A DNA stretch of 64,000 bases, taken from positions 1 through 64,000 of the forward strand of contig NHCB01000013.1 of assembly GCA_002167745.1 (NCBI GenBank), given 5' to 3'. Positions 53,611-63,579 of this stretch are shown here, piece by piece (position 1 is the stretch's first letter; each line of letters opens with the position of its first letter). The position numbers were made by a program, and so were the translations under genes. Source of the stretch: Betaproteobacteria bacterium TMED22. Lineage in GTDB: Bacteria > Pseudomonadota > Gammaproteobacteria > Burkholderiales > Eutrophovitaceae. A model generated the notes under the pieces. The model did not search any database. It was not told the DNA's origin and saw nothing but the letters and a program-made list of their open reading frames with translations.

Positions 53611-54906
53611 TTACCGTTGATCAATTTGCTTTACGTCACGAACTGCTTCACCGACATACAGTTGCCTTGGTCGGCCAATCTTTTGTTCCGAATCCGAAAT
53701 CATTTCGTTCCATTGTGCAATCCATCCAACGGTGCGCGCCAAGGCAAAGATACACGTAAACATATTTGTAGGAATACCCATTGCTCGTTGAACAATGCCT
53801 GAGTAAAAATCGACATTCGGATAAAGCTTCTTCTCTACAAAATAATCATCTTCGAGTGCAATACGTTCAAGCTCCATTGCGAGCTCAAACAAACGATCAT
53901 TTTCGAGTCCGAGCTCCTTTAAAACCTCATGACAAGTTTCACGCATCAATTTAGCCCGAGGGTCATAGTTTTTATAAACTCTGTGACCGAAACCCATCAA
54001 CCTAAAGCCTGAATTTTTATCCTTAGCTTTCGTAACATAGTCACTCACTCTGGACACATCGCCAATCTCTTCCAACATATCCAAACATGCTTCATTAGCT
54101 CCTCCGTGCGCAGGGCCCCACAGACAAGCGATTCCAGCTGCAACACAAGCAAATGGGTTCGCCCCAGAGGACCCAGCCAGACGTACCGTTGACGTTGATG
54201 CATTTTGTTCATGATCAGCATGCAATATGAAGATTCGGTCTAGAGCTCGCGCGAGTGTCGCATTAACTTTGTACTCTTCAGCAGGAACGGAAAATAACAT
54301 CCTCATAAAATTGGCTGAGTAACCAAGCTCGTTATCTGGATATACGAATGGTTGGCCTATCGAATATTTGTAGGCCATAGCAGCAAGGGTAGGAATTTTA
54401 GCAATCAACCGAAACGCGGAAATCTCGCGATGGGAGGGATCATCAAGATCCAATGAATCATGATAAAAAGCAGACAGAGCCCCCACTGTACCAACCAAAA
54501 TTGCCATCGGATGCGCGTCCCGACGGAATCCTCTGAAAAAATTATTAATTTGGTCATGAACCATAGTGTGGCGCATCACCCTCAAGTCGAACTCTGACTT
54601 TTCATCAGAATTTGGCAATTCACCATTCATCAGCAAGTGGCATACCTCAAGAAAGTCACAGTGCTTCGCCAATTGCTCGATGGGATAGCCTCGATAAAGC
54701 AATACGCCTTCATCACCATCAATGTATGTTATCGCCGAGCGACAGCTCGCTGTTGACAAGAAACCCGGGTCATAAGTGACTTTCCCTGTTTTACCAAGAA
54801 GCGCTCTGATATCAACAGCATCAGGACCTATAGTCCCTTTATGCATCGGGAGCTCTATTTCTGCCTCACCATTGGGAAGAATAAGATTAGCTGTTTTGTT
54901 CGACAT
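53611..54906 (-). CDS. gltA: Citrate synthase
   Basis: Condenses oxaloacetate with acetyl-CoA, the entry step of the TCA cycle. The 431-residue protein is the larger, type II, NADH-sensitive class typical of Gram-negative bacteria. It has the N-terminal small domain, the [20 protein letters not shown] active-site stretch, the GPAHGGANE histidine, the [14 protein letters not shown] motif and a late aspartate in [10 protein letters not shown]. An AGGGG ribosome site precedes ATG 54906. A separate prpC is also present at 62.4 kb, so this copy is the main citrate synthase. Confidence 0.96.
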   Translation of the reverse strand: MSNKTANLILPNGEAEIELPMHKGTIGPDAVDIRALLGKTGKVTYDPGFLSTASCRSAITYIDGDEGVLLYRGYPIEQLAKHCDFLEVCHLLMNGELPNSDEKSEFDLRVMRHTMVHDQINNFFRGFRRDAHPMAILVGTVGALSAFYHDSLDLDDPSHREISAFRLIAKIPTLAAMAYKYSIGQPFVYPDNELGYSANFMRMLFSVPAEEYKVNATLARALDRIFILHADHEQNASTSTVRLAGSSGANPFACVAAGIACLWGPAHGGANEACLDMLEEIGDVSRVSDYVTKAKDKNSGFRLMGFGHRVYKNYDPRAKLMRETCHEVLKELGLENDRLFELAMELERIALEDDYFVEKKLYPNVDFYSGIVQRAMGIPTNMFTCIFALARTVGWIAQWNEMISDSEQKIGRPRQLYVGEAVRDVKQIDQR

Positions 54907-54930
54907 AAAAACCCCTTTTATTAATTCTTT

Positions 54931-54953
54931 TTTCGGGGCTCGAACCCCCGAAA
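54931..54953 (-). promoter_or_regulatory. Hairpin in the sdhE-gltA gap
   Basis: TTTCGGGG and CCCCGAAA form an 8-base-pair stem around a seven-base loop in the 77 bases between sdhE and gltA. On the minus strand it is followed by A-rich rather than T-rich sequence, so it does not look like a standard terminator. The core CGGGGGTTCGAGCCCCG resembles a tRNA T arm. It may be an RNA-processing or mRNA-stability element. Confidence 0.5.
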
Positions 54954-54983
54954 CTTAAAGACTCTTAATTTATGCAACATAAG

Positions 54984-55214
54984 TCATTTACGCATTAGCT
55001 GAACAATCTCTCCAAACGCCTCATCTGTCGTATCTGCCCGACCCATTGCAAGATCCAACAAATCGTTATCTGGTATTCCCAGCAAGCGACCAAAGGTCTC
55101 TTTTTGCTTGCTATCCAATAACGGATATTCCTCGCTGAGAAACCGTTGTAATACAAGATCAAGTTCAAGTAGTCCTCGACGACAACTCCAACGCATTCGA
55201 TCCATTTCATTCAT
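54984..55214 (-). CDS. sdhE: FAD assembly factor SdhE
   Basis: Small protein that promotes covalent FAD attachment to SdhA. The 76-residue chain has the family signature RGLLELD at 13-19, preceded by Arg/Trp-rich residues (MRWSCR), and a five-helix profile. It lies 12 bases after sdhB and before gltA, its usual place in betaproteobacteria. The ATG at 55214 has a nearby alternative at residue 4. Confidence 0.92.
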   Translation of the reverse strand: MNEMDRMRWSCRRGLLELDLVLQRFLSEEYPLLDSKQKETFGRLLGIPDNDLLDLAMGRADTTDEAFGEIVQLMRK

Positions 55215-55225
55215 TCGACATCAAC

Positions 55226-55930
55226 CTAAACCATCCTCTTGACCAACATATCTTTTATCTTTCCTATTGCTTTAGTTGGATTAAGACCTTTTGGACAAAC
55301 ATCGACACAATTCATTATTGAATGACATCGAAACAAACGATAAGGATCTTCCAGATTATCTAATCGCTCGCTCGTTGACTGATCTCTGGTGTCAGCTAGG
55401 AATCGGTATGCCTGAAGCAATCCGGCTGGCCCAACAAACTTATCTGGGTTCCACCAAAACGATGGACATGATGTCGAGCAACAAGCACATAAAATACACT
55501 CGTATAGCCCATCTAGTTGCTCACGGTCCTTGGGAGACTGCAACCTCTCCGTATCAGGTGCCGGGTCTTCATTGACTAAATAAGGTTTTACCGAATGATA
55601 TTGTTTAAAGAACTGTGACATGTCGACTATCAAATCACGAATTACCGGCAACCCAGGAAGAGGACGCAATTCGACAGGCGACTTCAGTTCAGCCAAGGGT
55701 GTAATGCACGCTAAACCATTCTTGCCGTTTATATTCATCGCGTCAGACCCACAGACCCCCTCTCGACAAGACCGACGAAGACTCAAAGAGTCATCCATTT
55801 CCTTAATTCTGGTCAGAGCGTCAAGCAACATTCTATCCGTGGAGCCGAGCTCCAACTCGTACTCCTTGGTATAAGGTTTGGCATCCTTATCTGGGTCGTA
55901 TCGGTAAATTCTAAATAACATCTCGTGCAC
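55226..55930 (-). CDS. sdhB: Succinate dehydrogenase iron-sulfur subunit
   Basis: Carries electrons from SdhA to quinone. The 234-residue protein has the [2Fe-2S] ligand set Cys55, Cys60, Asp63 and Cys75 (CREGVCGSD, with the aspartate variant also seen in E. coli). The [4Fe-4S] motif begins with Cys145, Cys148 and Cys151, and the [3Fe-4S] motif includes Cys155 and the [14 protein letters not shown] stretch. It lies 16 bases after sdhA. Confidence 0.96.
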   Translation of the reverse strand: MHEMLFRIYRYDPDKDAKPYTKEYELELGSTDRMLLDALTRIKEMDDSLSLRRSCREGVCGSDAMNINGKNGLACITPLAELKSPVELRPLPGLPVIRDLIVDMSQFFKQYHSVKPYLVNEDPAPDTERLQSPKDREQLDGLYECILCACCSTSCPSFWWNPDKFVGPAGLLQAYRFLADTRDQSTSERLDNLEDPYRLFRCHSIMNCVDVCPKGLNPTKAIGKIKDMLVKRMV

Positions 55931-55946
55931 CTTTTAACTAGATAAC

Positions 55947-57713
55947 TTAATACGTTCGGACTTTAGGCTCAATGGTCTCAGCAGTCAGCGGATCCATATG
56001 CACCGGCTTATAATCGAGACGATTCCCCTCCTTGAACCAAAGTGAATGCTTCAACCAATTCTGATCATCCCTTTCGGCATAATCCGCTCGGTCATGAGCG
56101 CCCCTACTTTCTGTTCGTGCCTCAGCAGATACTAACGAGGCCATAGCAACCTCAATCAAGTTATCCAACTCTAAAGCTTCTATGCGCGCCGTATTAAAGA
56201 CCTTACTTTTATCGCTGATTTCAGTGCGCATAACACGCTGTTCAACGTCTTTAATTTCAGCAACTCCATTTTCCAAAAGCTCTGGAAATCGGAATACACC
56301 GCAATTTTTCTGCATTGTCTGCCTCAGTGCTGCGCTAACTTCAGCGACAGATTCACCATTTGTTTGACTATTCAAACGATCAAGCCTCTCCCTGGTGAGT
56401 TCTCCTGCGTCACGCGGTAGATCCTTATGAGATGCATTTTCTTTTAAGAATTTCACGGTGGAATTGCCAGAAGACTTGCCAAACACTAATAAATCGGTCA
56501 GCGAGTTCGTACCAAGCCTATTTGCACCGTGCACCGACGCGCACGCGCATTCACCAGCAGCAAAAAGTCCTGGCACAATCGCCTCTTTATTGTCTCCGGC
56601 GGGCGAGACTACCTCACCTCTATAGTTTGTAGGAATGCCACCCATCATGTAGTGGCAGGTAGGAACGACTGGAATTGGATCTTTTGCAGGGTCTACGTTC
56701 GCAAACTTCTTCGCAATCTCTCTGATTCCAGGTAATTTACTTTCAATTAATTCCTCACCCAAATGATCAAGCTTTAAGAGCACATGATCCGACTCGTCAC
56801 CACAACCTCGTCCGTCCTTAATCTCGGTGGCCATGGCACGAGCCACAACATCTCGAGAAGCTAAGTCCTTAGCATTCGGCGCATAGCGCTCCATAAAACG
56901 CTCACCGTCCTTATTAAGGAGATATCCACCCTCCCCACGAACTCCTTCGGTTATCAATACGCCCGCCCCAGAAACACCCGTGGGATGGAATTGCCAAAAT
57001 TCCATATCTTCTAAAGGTATTCCTGCCCTTGAAACAATACCCAACCCGTCACCAGTGTTAATAAACGCATTGGTACTAGATGCGTACACACGGCCCGCTC
57101 CCCCTGTAGCGAATAAAACTGCCTTGGAATGGAAAATAACGACGTCCCCAGTCTCCATTTCCATTGCCGTTACACCAACAGCCTGCCCTGATTCGTCGCG
57201 TATCAGATCCAACGCCATCCACTCCACAAAAAAGTGTGTATTCGATCGAACATTTCTTTGATATAACGTGTGTAGCATCGCATGGCCAGTCCTATCCGCG
57301 GCACAACAAGATCGCTGACTCGGCGGACCTGCGCCGAAATTTTGCATATGACCACCGAAAGGACGCTGATAAACCGAACCATTTTCGTTTCGGTCGAAAG
57401 GCATACCGAAATGTTCAAGTTCGATCACGCTCTTTGGCGCCTCCCGACACATGAACTCAATAGCATCTTGATCACCAAGCCAGTCTGACCCTTTGACAGT
57501 GTCATACATGTGCCAGTGCCAGCTATCATCGCCCATATTTGCGAGTGCCGCACCCACACCGCCTTGAGCGGCGACAGTATGAGAGCGCGTAGGAAACACT
57601 TTCGATAACACAGCGACCTTACATCCTGCCTCTGACAACTGGAGTGCAGCTCTCAACCCAGCTCCACCAGCGCCAACAATCACTGCATCAAATTTTCTAA
57701 CCGGATACGACAT
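55947..57713 (-). CDS. sdhA: Succinate dehydrogenase flavoprotein subunit
   Basis: Oxidises succinate to fumarate. The 588-residue protein has the FAD loop GAGGAGL (14-20), the covalent-FAD histidine His45 in [11 protein letters not shown], the HPTG active-site motif, and the ENAS-region equivalents further on. The length is normal. It begins at 57713, directly abutting the sdhD stop, so the subunits are made from one transcript. SdhE, encoded downstream, would flavinylate it. Confidence 0.97.
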   Translation of the reverse strand: MSYPVRKFDAVIVGAGGAGLRAALQLSEAGCKVAVLSKVFPTRSHTVAAQGGVGAALANMGDDSWHWHMYDTVKGSDWLGDQDAIEFMCREAPKSVIELEHFGMPFDRNENGSVYQRPFGGHMQNFGAGPPSQRSCCAADRTGHAMLHTLYQRNVRSNTHFFVEWMALDLIRDESGQAVGVTAMEMETGDVVIFHSKAVLFATGGAGRVYASSTNAFINTGDGLGIVSRAGIPLEDMEFWQFHPTGVSGAGVLITEGVRGEGGYLLNKDGERFMERYAPNAKDLASRDVVARAMATEIKDGRGCGDESDHVLLKLDHLGEELIESKLPGIREIAKKFANVDPAKDPIPVVPTCHYMMGGIPTNYRGEVVSPAGDNKEAIVPGLFAAGECACASVHGANRLGTNSLTDLLVFGKSSGNSTVKFLKENASHKDLPRDAGELTRERLDRLNSQTNGESVAEVSAALRQTMQKNCGVFRFPELLENGVAEIKDVEQRVMRTEISDKSKVFNTARIEALELDNLIEVAMASLVSAEARTESRGAHDRADYAERDDQNWLKHSLWFKEGNRLDYKPVHMDPLTAETIEPKVRTY

Positions 57714-58061
57714 TTACACACTCCACAAAATTTGAATCATCCAAACTGCATACACAATCAAGACCAATATGGTTATCACTTGAAGACCAAGACGCAACGC
57801 AGTGCACTTGATGTAATCCATATAAATATCTCTAACTCCGATCCATGCATGCCAGAAAAGGCTTAAAAAAAACAACAAAGTAATAATTCGCATCCATTGC
57901 GACTGAAAGATATAGCTCCAGGCAAAATAGTCTTGAGGGCACGTAACAAAATACACAACACCAAAAATAACCGTATATGCGGCCATAACGACTGCCGTGA
58001 CTCGTTGTACCAACCAGTCTTTGAGTCCGTAATGCGCACCAGTAATATTTCGATTTACCAT
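57714..58061 (-). CDS. sdhD: Succinate dehydrogenase membrane anchor SdhD
   Basis: Membrane subunit for heme b and quinone binding. The 115-residue protein has three helices (about 20-42, 55-75 and 90-112) and the early motif GLKDWLVQRVTAVVMAAY. It overlaps the end of sdhC by 7 bases and abuts sdhA. The family is poorly conserved, so position is a large part of the evidence. Confidence 0.92.
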   Translation of the reverse strand: MVNRNITGAHYGLKDWLVQRVTAVVMAAYTVIFGVVYFVTCPQDYFAWSYIFQSQWMRIITLLFFLSLFWHAWIGVRDIYMDYIKCTALRLGLQVITILVLIVYAVWMIQILWSV

Positions 58062-58432
58062 AAGAACGCCCCCATCACGGCGGTGAGCGAAATGCTTAAA
58101 ATTAATACCAGCGCACTTGATTTTCGAGCAGCTGCGAGCTCCGCTCCAACATGAAGATCAAGCAACAGAAACCGAATGCCCGCTATAAAATGGTGAAAAA
58201 AAGCCCAGATTAGTCCTAGCATCACAAGCTTACCTAACCAACTCGTCAAGATTGCTGCGGCCCGCTCATACCCCTGCGGTGACTCTAAGCTCAAAGCAAA
58301 TACTCCCAGCATGACGCCTATCATCAAAAACATACCGAAGCCGCTGATCCGATGAAGTATCGAAATGAAACCCGGAAGAGGCAAACGAATCTTGGTGAGG
58401 TCTAAATGCTTTGGCCTCGGTTTTGTGCTCAT
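58055..58432 (-). CDS. sdhC: Succinate dehydrogenase cytochrome b556 subunit SdhC
   Basis: Cytochrome b subunit of complex II. The 125-residue protein has the SdhC signature (RPKHLDLTKIRLPLPGF, then ISILHRISGFGMF), three membrane helices, and His residues in FFHHFIAGIRFLLLDLH that bind heme b. It starts 44 bases after the gntR stop, on the same strand, so it can be transcribed from the regulator's promoter. Confidence 0.95.
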   Translation of the reverse strand: MSTKPRPKHLDLTKIRLPLPGFISILHRISGFGMFLMIGVMLGVFALSLESPQGYERAAAILTSWLGKLVMLGLIWAFFHHFIAGIRFLLLDLHVGAELAAARKSSALVLILSISLTAVMGAFLW

Positions 58433-58476
58433 AGCAACTAAATCCTTATTTCAAAATTAAATAAAACAATAATCCC

Positions 58477-59214
58477 TTAGATAATTTGATTTTGGTAATG
58501 ATGATTCGAGGTATTACAGTAACTTCTTCGTAATTCAACCGGATGATCCCCATACGTATAAGCGACTCTATCAACCCGCAACAAAGGCGACCCGTCTAGT
58601 AGCCCCAACCGATCCACTATCTCTCCCTCTACCAGTACCGCTTTTACTCTCTCTTCAACACGTAGAATTCTTATGCCGAATTCAGCCTCGTACATGCTGT
58701 ACAACATGCAGTTATGATTGAGAATTGTTTTTTCATCCACAATATCAAACGGCTGACCAGGCAACCGAATTTCCTCGTAAATTGTTTCCGCTCCCTCAGG
58801 CGCCAAAATCCTTCTGATTAACCATCCCGTAGACCCTGCGGCCACAGACAAGTTCGCGGCAGATTCTTCGTCCAACTTGATTCTCCAAAAATCAATTAAA
58901 TCAGCATCAACATCAACAAGAGATCCAGTGTCAGGGGCCAACCTAAGAAATGGAAATTTGGTAGGTTCATTCAGATGGGACGCAACAAAGGTTCCTTTAC
59001 CCTGATGGCGCACCACCAGCTTTTGCGAGGCGAGTTCAGAAATTGCCTTTCTGACGGTACCCTGACTTACTTTATAACGCTGAGCTAGCTCAATTTCACT
59101 CGGTATGGGCTGCCCCGGAGCCCACTCTCCCGTAACTAACGCATCCGTTATTAATCGCTTTATTTGGCGATATAGAGGGACATAGCCGTTATTGGTTTCG
59201 GTTAAGAGCTCCAT
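58477..59214 (-). CDS. GntR-family regulator (HutC type) heading the sdh gene block
   Basis: A 245-residue regulator. Residues about 10-75 form the winged helix of the GntR family (PLYRQIKRLI, PSEIELAQRYKVSQGTVRKAI). Residues about 95-235 fit a UTRA ligand-binding domain, which places it in the HutC subfamily. It is upstream of sdhC by 44 bases on the same strand and divergent from mdh. A 14-bp palindrome in the gap is the likely operator, so it probably controls the sdh/gltA/suc block and the mdh/prp arm. The ligand is unknown; a TCA-cycle or methylcitrate-cycle acid is plausible. Confidence 0.88.
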   Translation of the reverse strand: MELLTETNNGYVPLYRQIKRLITDALVTGEWAPGQPIPSEIELAQRYKVSQGTVRKAISELASQKLVVRHQGKGTFVASHLNEPTKFPFLRLAPDTGSLVDVDADLIDFWRIKLDEESAANLSVAAGSTGWLIRRILAPEGAETIYEEIRLPGQPFDIVDEKTILNHNCMLYSMYEAEFGIRILRVEERVKAVLVEGEIVDRLGLLDGSPLLRVDRVAYTYGDHPVELRRSYCNTSNHHYQNQII

Positions 59215-59267
59215 GATGATCTTATTCTATTCGCAATCGAAAGATTTATCTACAAGAATCGGAATTA

Positions 59268-59288
59268 GTCTTATGTCTTATATAAGAC
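59268..59288. promoter_or_regulatory. Palindromic candidate operator between gntR and mdh
   Basis: GTCTTATATAAGAC at 59275-59288 is a perfect 14-base palindrome. Directly before it, at 59268-59274, the half-site GTCTTAT is repeated once more. The site ends three bases before the -35 box of the candidate mdh promoter, a position from which a bound repressor could block that promoter. The TATAAG inside it could also serve as a -10 on the minus strand toward gntR. Confidence 0.62.
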
Positions 59289-59291
59289 CCA

Positions 59292-59321
59292 TTGACTCGA
59301 ACTAAGTAAAAACGCTAGAAT
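59292..59321 (+). promoter_or_regulatory. Candidate promoter of the mdh-prpBCD arm
   Basis: TTGACT (59292-59297) and TAGAAT (59316-59321) are 18 bases apart. Transcription would start near 59328, leaving a leader of about 150 bases before the mdh ATG, in which I see no gene. It is a consensus match by eye only. Confidence 0.52.
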
Positions 59322-59476
59322 ACAGCCTCACAATTATTGCATGCAACTCTAATCACCATACTCTCTAATCTCTAAGCCTGGAATGTATGGCCTGCATGTG
59401 TGACGCCGATTAGCAAAGTCTGGGAGTGCTACCATGAGACTTCAAATTCTATGGAAAAGAGGGGAATTACAACAAA

Positions 59477-60457
59477 ATGAAAAAGCCCGTAAGAGTTGCC
59501 GTTACCGGCGCAGCAGGTCAAATTGGCTACAGCCTATTATTTAGAATCGCTTCAGGTGAAATGCTGGGGAAAGACCAACCCGTTATTCTCCAGCTATTGG
59601 AAATCACGCCAGCGCTTAATGCCCTTAAAGGTGTCGTTATGGAGCTCGAGGACTGCGCATTTCCTCTGTTAACAGGCTTGATCCAATCTGACGACCCTAA
59701 AATAGCATTCAAAGATGCTGATATTGCTCTACTGGTTGGCGCTCGTCCACGCTCTAAAGGAATGGAAAGGAAAGATCTCATTGAAGCTAACGGGGCAATA
59801 TTTACAGTGCAAGGCCAAGCGCTTAACGAAGTTGCCAGTAGAGCTGTCAAGGTTCTTGTCGTTGGTAATCCCGCAAATACGAACGCTTACATAGCCATGA
59901 AAAGTGCACCTGACCTCCCAAGCCGAAATTTCACAGCCATGTTAAGACTGGACCACAATCGTGCCCTTTCACAACTATCTTCCAAAACCAAAACGAGCGT
60001 TGACACCATCAAAAAATTAGTCGTTTGGGGTAATCATTCACCCACGATGTATCCAGACTACCGATTCGCGAGCATTGATGGGAAATCTGCACCAGAGGTC
60101 ATCAATGACCAAGATTGGTATCAGAATACATTTATATCTACGGTCGGAAAAAGAGGCGCTGCAATTATAGAGGCGAGAGGGCTCTCTTCAGCTGCTTCCG
60201 CGGCTTCGGCTGCAATCGACCACATGAGAAACTGGATCCTCGGCTCGAGTGGAGAATGGACAACGATGGGAGTCCCCTCTGATGGCTCTTACGGTATCCC
60301 AAAAGGTATTATTTACGGATTTCCGACGATCTGCGCAAATGGTGACTATCAAATCATTAAAAATTTAGAGATAGATGAATTTAGCCGGTCAAAAATGGAT
60401 AGCACGCTCCAAGAGCTTGAGGAAGAGCGCAGTGCGGTCAGCCACTTACTCGGTTGA
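59477..60457 (+). CDS. mdh: Malate dehydrogenase
   Basis: Oxidises malate to oxaloacetate with NAD. The 326-residue protein belongs to the cytosolic-type Mdh found in betaproteobacteria. It has the NAD loop GAAGQIG (11-17), the substrate arginines in [13 protein letters not shown] (about 89-101), NPANTNA, and the catalytic His187 in [13 protein letters not shown]. The length is normal. A GAGGGGAATTA ribosome region precedes the ATG. It is divergent from gntR and is the first gene of the arm that continues into the CoA ester lyase and prp genes. Confidence 0.96.
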   Translation: MKKPVRVAVTGAAGQIGYSLLFRIASGEMLGKDQPVILQLLEITPALNALKGVVMELEDCAFPLLTGLIQSDDPKIAFKDADIALLVGARPRSKGMERKDLIEANGAIFTVQGQALNEVASRAVKVLVVGNPANTNAYIAMKSAPDLPSRNFTAMLRLDHNRALSQLSSKTKTSVDTIKKLVVWGNHSPTMYPDYRFASIDGKSAPEVINDQDWYQNTFISTVGKRGAAIIEARGLSSAASAASAAIDHMRNWILGSSGEWTTMGVPSDGSYGIPKGIIYGFPTICANGDYQIIKNLEIDEFSRSKMDSTLQELEEERSAVSHLLG

Positions 60458-60468
60458 ATCGAACGACA

Positions 60469-61449
60469 ATGACCCATCCCAATAATGTTCTATTTCAAAC
60501 GGGCTTAGCGTTGCCACTGATCCCAGCTTGCGAACATTTCGCTGGCAATGAAAAATTCATTCGCAAGGCAGTCGCTTTACAGCTGTCGATGGAAGTGCAA
60601 TTCGATGTGACATGCGACTGCGAGGATGGCGCACCTACTGGACAAGAGCATGAACACGCTGTCATGGTTGGAAAGTTAATAGCGGAATTAGGTAGCCCAA
60701 AAAACCGACTTGGGGTTCGCATTCATGATCCGATACATCAAGCTTGTTACGATGATATCGATATATTGGTAACAGAAGCTGGAAAAAACATATCTTACTT
60801 AACCATTCCGAAACCGCTGGGATACGATGATGCCGCTCGCACTGTGGAATATATACAGAATTTAGCAGCAAAGAGCGGAGTGCCTGCCCCCCCCCTTCAT
60901 ATTCTGATCGAAACACAAAGCGCACTCAGTGAAGTTTTTCAAATTGCAAGTATTGAAGGGCTACAAGGACTTACATTTGGATTACTAGATTTTGTTAGCG
61001 ACCATCAAGGAGCCGTTCCCGCATCAGCAATGCGTTCACCAAACCAATTCGCTCACCAATTGATATCTCGCGCTAAAACTGAGGTAGCTGCTGCAGCACT
61101 TCGATATGGGCTTATTGCAACGCATAATCCATGTCTCGAGATACAAGATCGATCCGTAGCTTTTAATGATGCAAAAACGGCACGGAACAACTATGGTTAT
61201 ATGCGCATGTATAGCATCCATCCCTCACAAATCGAATCGATTATCAGCGGCATGCGACCGAGCGAGGATGAAATTGAAACTGCCGGCGAAATACTCCTAG
61301 CAGCTCAAGCAGCAGATTGGGGACCAATCTCACATAAGAATGAAATGCACGATAGAGCAAGCTATCGATATTTTTGGCATTTACTTCAGCGCGCTCACGT
61401 AAATGGGGCTCCCATCAGCACGGCGGCTAAAAACTCATTTTTTCAATAA
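60469..61449 (+). CDS. HpcH/HpaI-family CoA ester lyase (CitE-like)
   Basis: A lyase-fold protein of the CitE group, related to malyl-CoA and citramalyl-CoA lyases. The metal and substrate motif DCEDGAP is near residue 45, and later conserved regions (LIETQSALSEVFQIA, FGLLDFVSDHQG) follow. I start at ATG 60469; a TTG at 60454 would overlap the mdh stop and add five residues. The true substrate is unknown. A run of nine C bases (60887-60895) lies inside the gene. The place between mdh and prpB suggests a role with malate-derived or methylcitrate-cycle CoA esters. Confidence 0.82.
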   Translation: MTHPNNVLFQTGLALPLIPACEHFAGNEKFIRKAVALQLSMEVQFDVTCDCEDGAPTGQEHEHAVMVGKLIAELGSPKNRLGVRIHDPIHQACYDDIDILVTEAGKNISYLTIPKPLGYDDAARTVEYIQNLAAKSGVPAPPLHILIETQSALSEVFQIASIEGLQGLTFGLLDFVSDHQGAVPASAMRSPNQFAHQLISRAKTEVAAAALRYGLIATHNPCLEIQDRSVAFNDAKTARNNYGYMRMYSIHPSQIESIISGMRPSEDEIETAGEILLAAQAADWGPISHKNEMHDRASYRYFWHLLQRAHVNGAPISTAAKNSFFQ

Positions 61450-61468
61450 ATTTTTTTAAGGAATAATC

Positions 61469-62356
61469 ATGCCGATCTCATCTCAAGGAAAAAAATTTAG
61501 AGAGGCCGTTCAAACAGAACAGCCTCTACAAGTCATTGGCGCGATTAACGCGTATCACGCGAGACTCGCTGAACAGACCGGATATAAGGCAATTTACTTG
61601 TCGGGCGGCGGCGTTGCAGCGGGATCTCTAGGCATTCCCGACTTGGGAATTTCATCGCTAGATGATGTGCTCACAGATGTTAGACGAATTACTGACGCTT
61701 GTTCTTTGCCACTACTTGTGGACGTGGACACTGGATTTGGTGGAGCATTTAATATAGCTAGAACCATAAAATCCTTAATTAAATTTGGTGCTGGAGCAAT
61801 GCACATCGAAGACCAAGTTCAAAGTAAACGTTGTGGACATAGACCAAATAAAGAAATTGTTTCCAAAGATGAATTCACAGATCGAATTAAAGCAGCAGCA
61901 GATGCGCGCACTGACTCAGATTTTGTCATTATGGCTCGCACCGACGCCCTCGCGGTTGAAGGATTGGACGCAGCAATTGATAGAGCCTGCGCATGTGTTG
62001 AGGCTGGGGCGGATATGATATTCCCTGAAGCAATGACAGAACTTGACATGTACCAAAAATTTTCTGATGCAGTGAAAGTTCCAGTACTCGCCAATATTAC
62101 CGAGTTTGGTCACACCCCCCTCTTTACAGTAGACGAATTACGTTCCGTCAATGTAGGACTTATACTTTATCCGTTATCCGCATTCAGGGCCATGAACCAA
62201 GCCGCACTGAACGTTTATGAGGCCGTGCGCCAAGAAGGCACTCAAAAATCCGTACTCGACACAATGCAAACTAGAGCGGCACTTTATGACCACCTTGACT
62301 ACCATAAATATGAAGAAAAATTAGATGATCTTTTTGCGAAGGAAAAACAATCATGA
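61469..62356 (+). CDS. prpB: 2-methylisocitrate lyase
   Basis: Cleaves 2-methylisocitrate to pyruvate and succinate, the last step of the methylcitrate cycle. The 295-residue protein of the isocitrate-lyase superfamily has the metal-site aspartates in DVDTGFGG (86-93) and the active-site loop SKRCGHRP with Cys122. The Pro that follows the RCGH of PrpB separates it from isocitrate lyase and related mutases. It begins after an AAGGAATAATC ribosome site, and its stop overlaps the prpC start by 4 bases. Confidence 0.95.
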   Translation: MPISSQGKKFREAVQTEQPLQVIGAINAYHARLAEQTGYKAIYLSGGGVAAGSLGIPDLGISSLDDVLTDVRRITDACSLPLLVDVDTGFGGAFNIARTIKSLIKFGAGAMHIEDQVQSKRCGHRPNKEIVSKDEFTDRIKAAADARTDSDFVIMARTDALAVEGLDAAIDRACACVEAGADMIFPEAMTELDMYQKFSDAVKVPVLANITEFGHTPLFTVDELRSVNVGLILYPLSAFRAMNQAALNVYEAVRQEGTQKSVLDTMQTRAALYDHLDYHKYEEKLDDLFAKEKQS

Positions 62357-63507
62357 CCAATAAAGTAGAACACAAACCAAAACCAAAAAAATCAGTAGCG
62401 TTGTCGGGCGTTCCGGCCGGAAACACCGCATTGTGCACTGTGGGACGAACCGGTAACGACCTCCATTACAGGGGTTATGACATATTGGATTTTGCTGGAA
62501 GTGCGGAATTTGAAGAAATCGCGTACCTACTGGTCCACGAGAAGCTACCGACAGTTGCCGAACTCAAGAACTATAAATTAAAATTAAAAGCACTACGTGG
62601 ATTACCGAATAATGTGAAAGCAGTACTTGAGTGGATACCTGCTTCAGCGCATCCGATGGATGTTCTTAGAACTGCTTGCTCTGCGCTCGGAACAGTATTG
62701 CCGGAAAAAGAAGACCATAACATATCAGGAGCCCGCGATATCGCTGACCGACTCATGGCTTCTTTCGGCTCGATGCTTTTGTACTGGTATCACTGGAGTC
62801 ACAACGGCCGTCGAATTGAAACCGAGACCGATGATGATTCGATAGGCGGTCATTTCTTACACTTACTTCATGGCAAAGAGCCGTCCGAATCATGGGTAAG
62901 AGCAATGCACACATCTTTGATTCTCTACGCCGAACATGAATTTAATGCGTCAACATTCACAGGTCGCGTTATTGCGGGAACATCTTCAGACATGTATTCA
63001 TCAATCACTGGCGCGATCGGCGCACTCAGGGGTCCAAAACACGGTGGCGCCAATGAAGTAGCCTATGAAATTCAGCAGCGTTACCACGGCCCAAAAGATG
63101 CCGAAGAGGACATAAAACAGAGAATAGCTAACAAAGAAATTGTGATTGGATTTGGACATCCGGTTTACACAATAAGCGACCCTCGGAACGAGGTAATCAA
63201 AGAAGTTTCACGTAAGCTATGTATAGAAACTGGAAACATGAACCTATTTAACATCGCGGCACGTATCGAAACCGTCATGTGGGATCAAAAGAAAATGTTT
63301 CCTAACCTAGACTGGTTCTCGGCTGTTAGCTATAACCAGATGGGCATTCCGACTTCTATGTTTACCCCCCTATTTGTGATGGCTCGGACATCTGGGTGGG
63401 CAGCGCACGTTATGGAGCAAAGAATTGATGGAAAAATCATTCGACCAAGCGCGAACTACACTGGGCAAGAAAACTTAAAATGGACTGCTATAGCAAAGCG
63501 AAAATAA
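62353..63507 (+). CDS. prpC: 2-methylcitrate synthase
   Basis: Condenses propionyl-CoA with oxaloacetate. The 384-residue protein is of the short citrate-synthase class. The catalytic set is His230 in GPKHGGANE, His269 in GFGHPVY and Asp320 in FPNLDWFSA. The short length (compare 431 for gltA) and the flanking prpB and prpD mark it as PrpC. It overlaps prpB by 4 bases and is translationally coupled to it. Confidence 0.95.
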   Translation: MTNKVEHKPKPKKSVALSGVPAGNTALCTVGRTGNDLHYRGYDILDFAGSAEFEEIAYLLVHEKLPTVAELKNYKLKLKALRGLPNNVKAVLEWIPASAHPMDVLRTACSALGTVLPEKEDHNISGARDIADRLMASFGSMLLYWYHWSHNGRRIETETDDDSIGGHFLHLLHGKEPSESWVRAMHTSLILYAEHEFNASTFTGRVIAGTSSDMYSSITGAIGALRGPKHGGANEVAYEIQQRYHGPKDAEEDIKQRIANKEIVIGFGHPVYTISDPRNEVIKEVSRKLCIETGNMNLFNIAARIETVMWDQKKMFPNLDWFSAVSYNQMGIPTSMFTPLFVMARTSGWAAHVMEQRIDGKIIRPSANYTGQENLKWTAIAKRK

Positions 63508-63579
63508 ATCCATGTCTTTAGTCTTTTATGTTCAAAAATATTTTTATTTCAACATAATTTAAACAGGAACAATTAATTC

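Noticed and set aside
63526-63557. Inverted repeat TTATGTT/AACATAA with an 18-base spacer between prpC and prpD.
   Set aside because: The arms are short and A+T rich, there is no T run, and such repeats arise easily by chance here.
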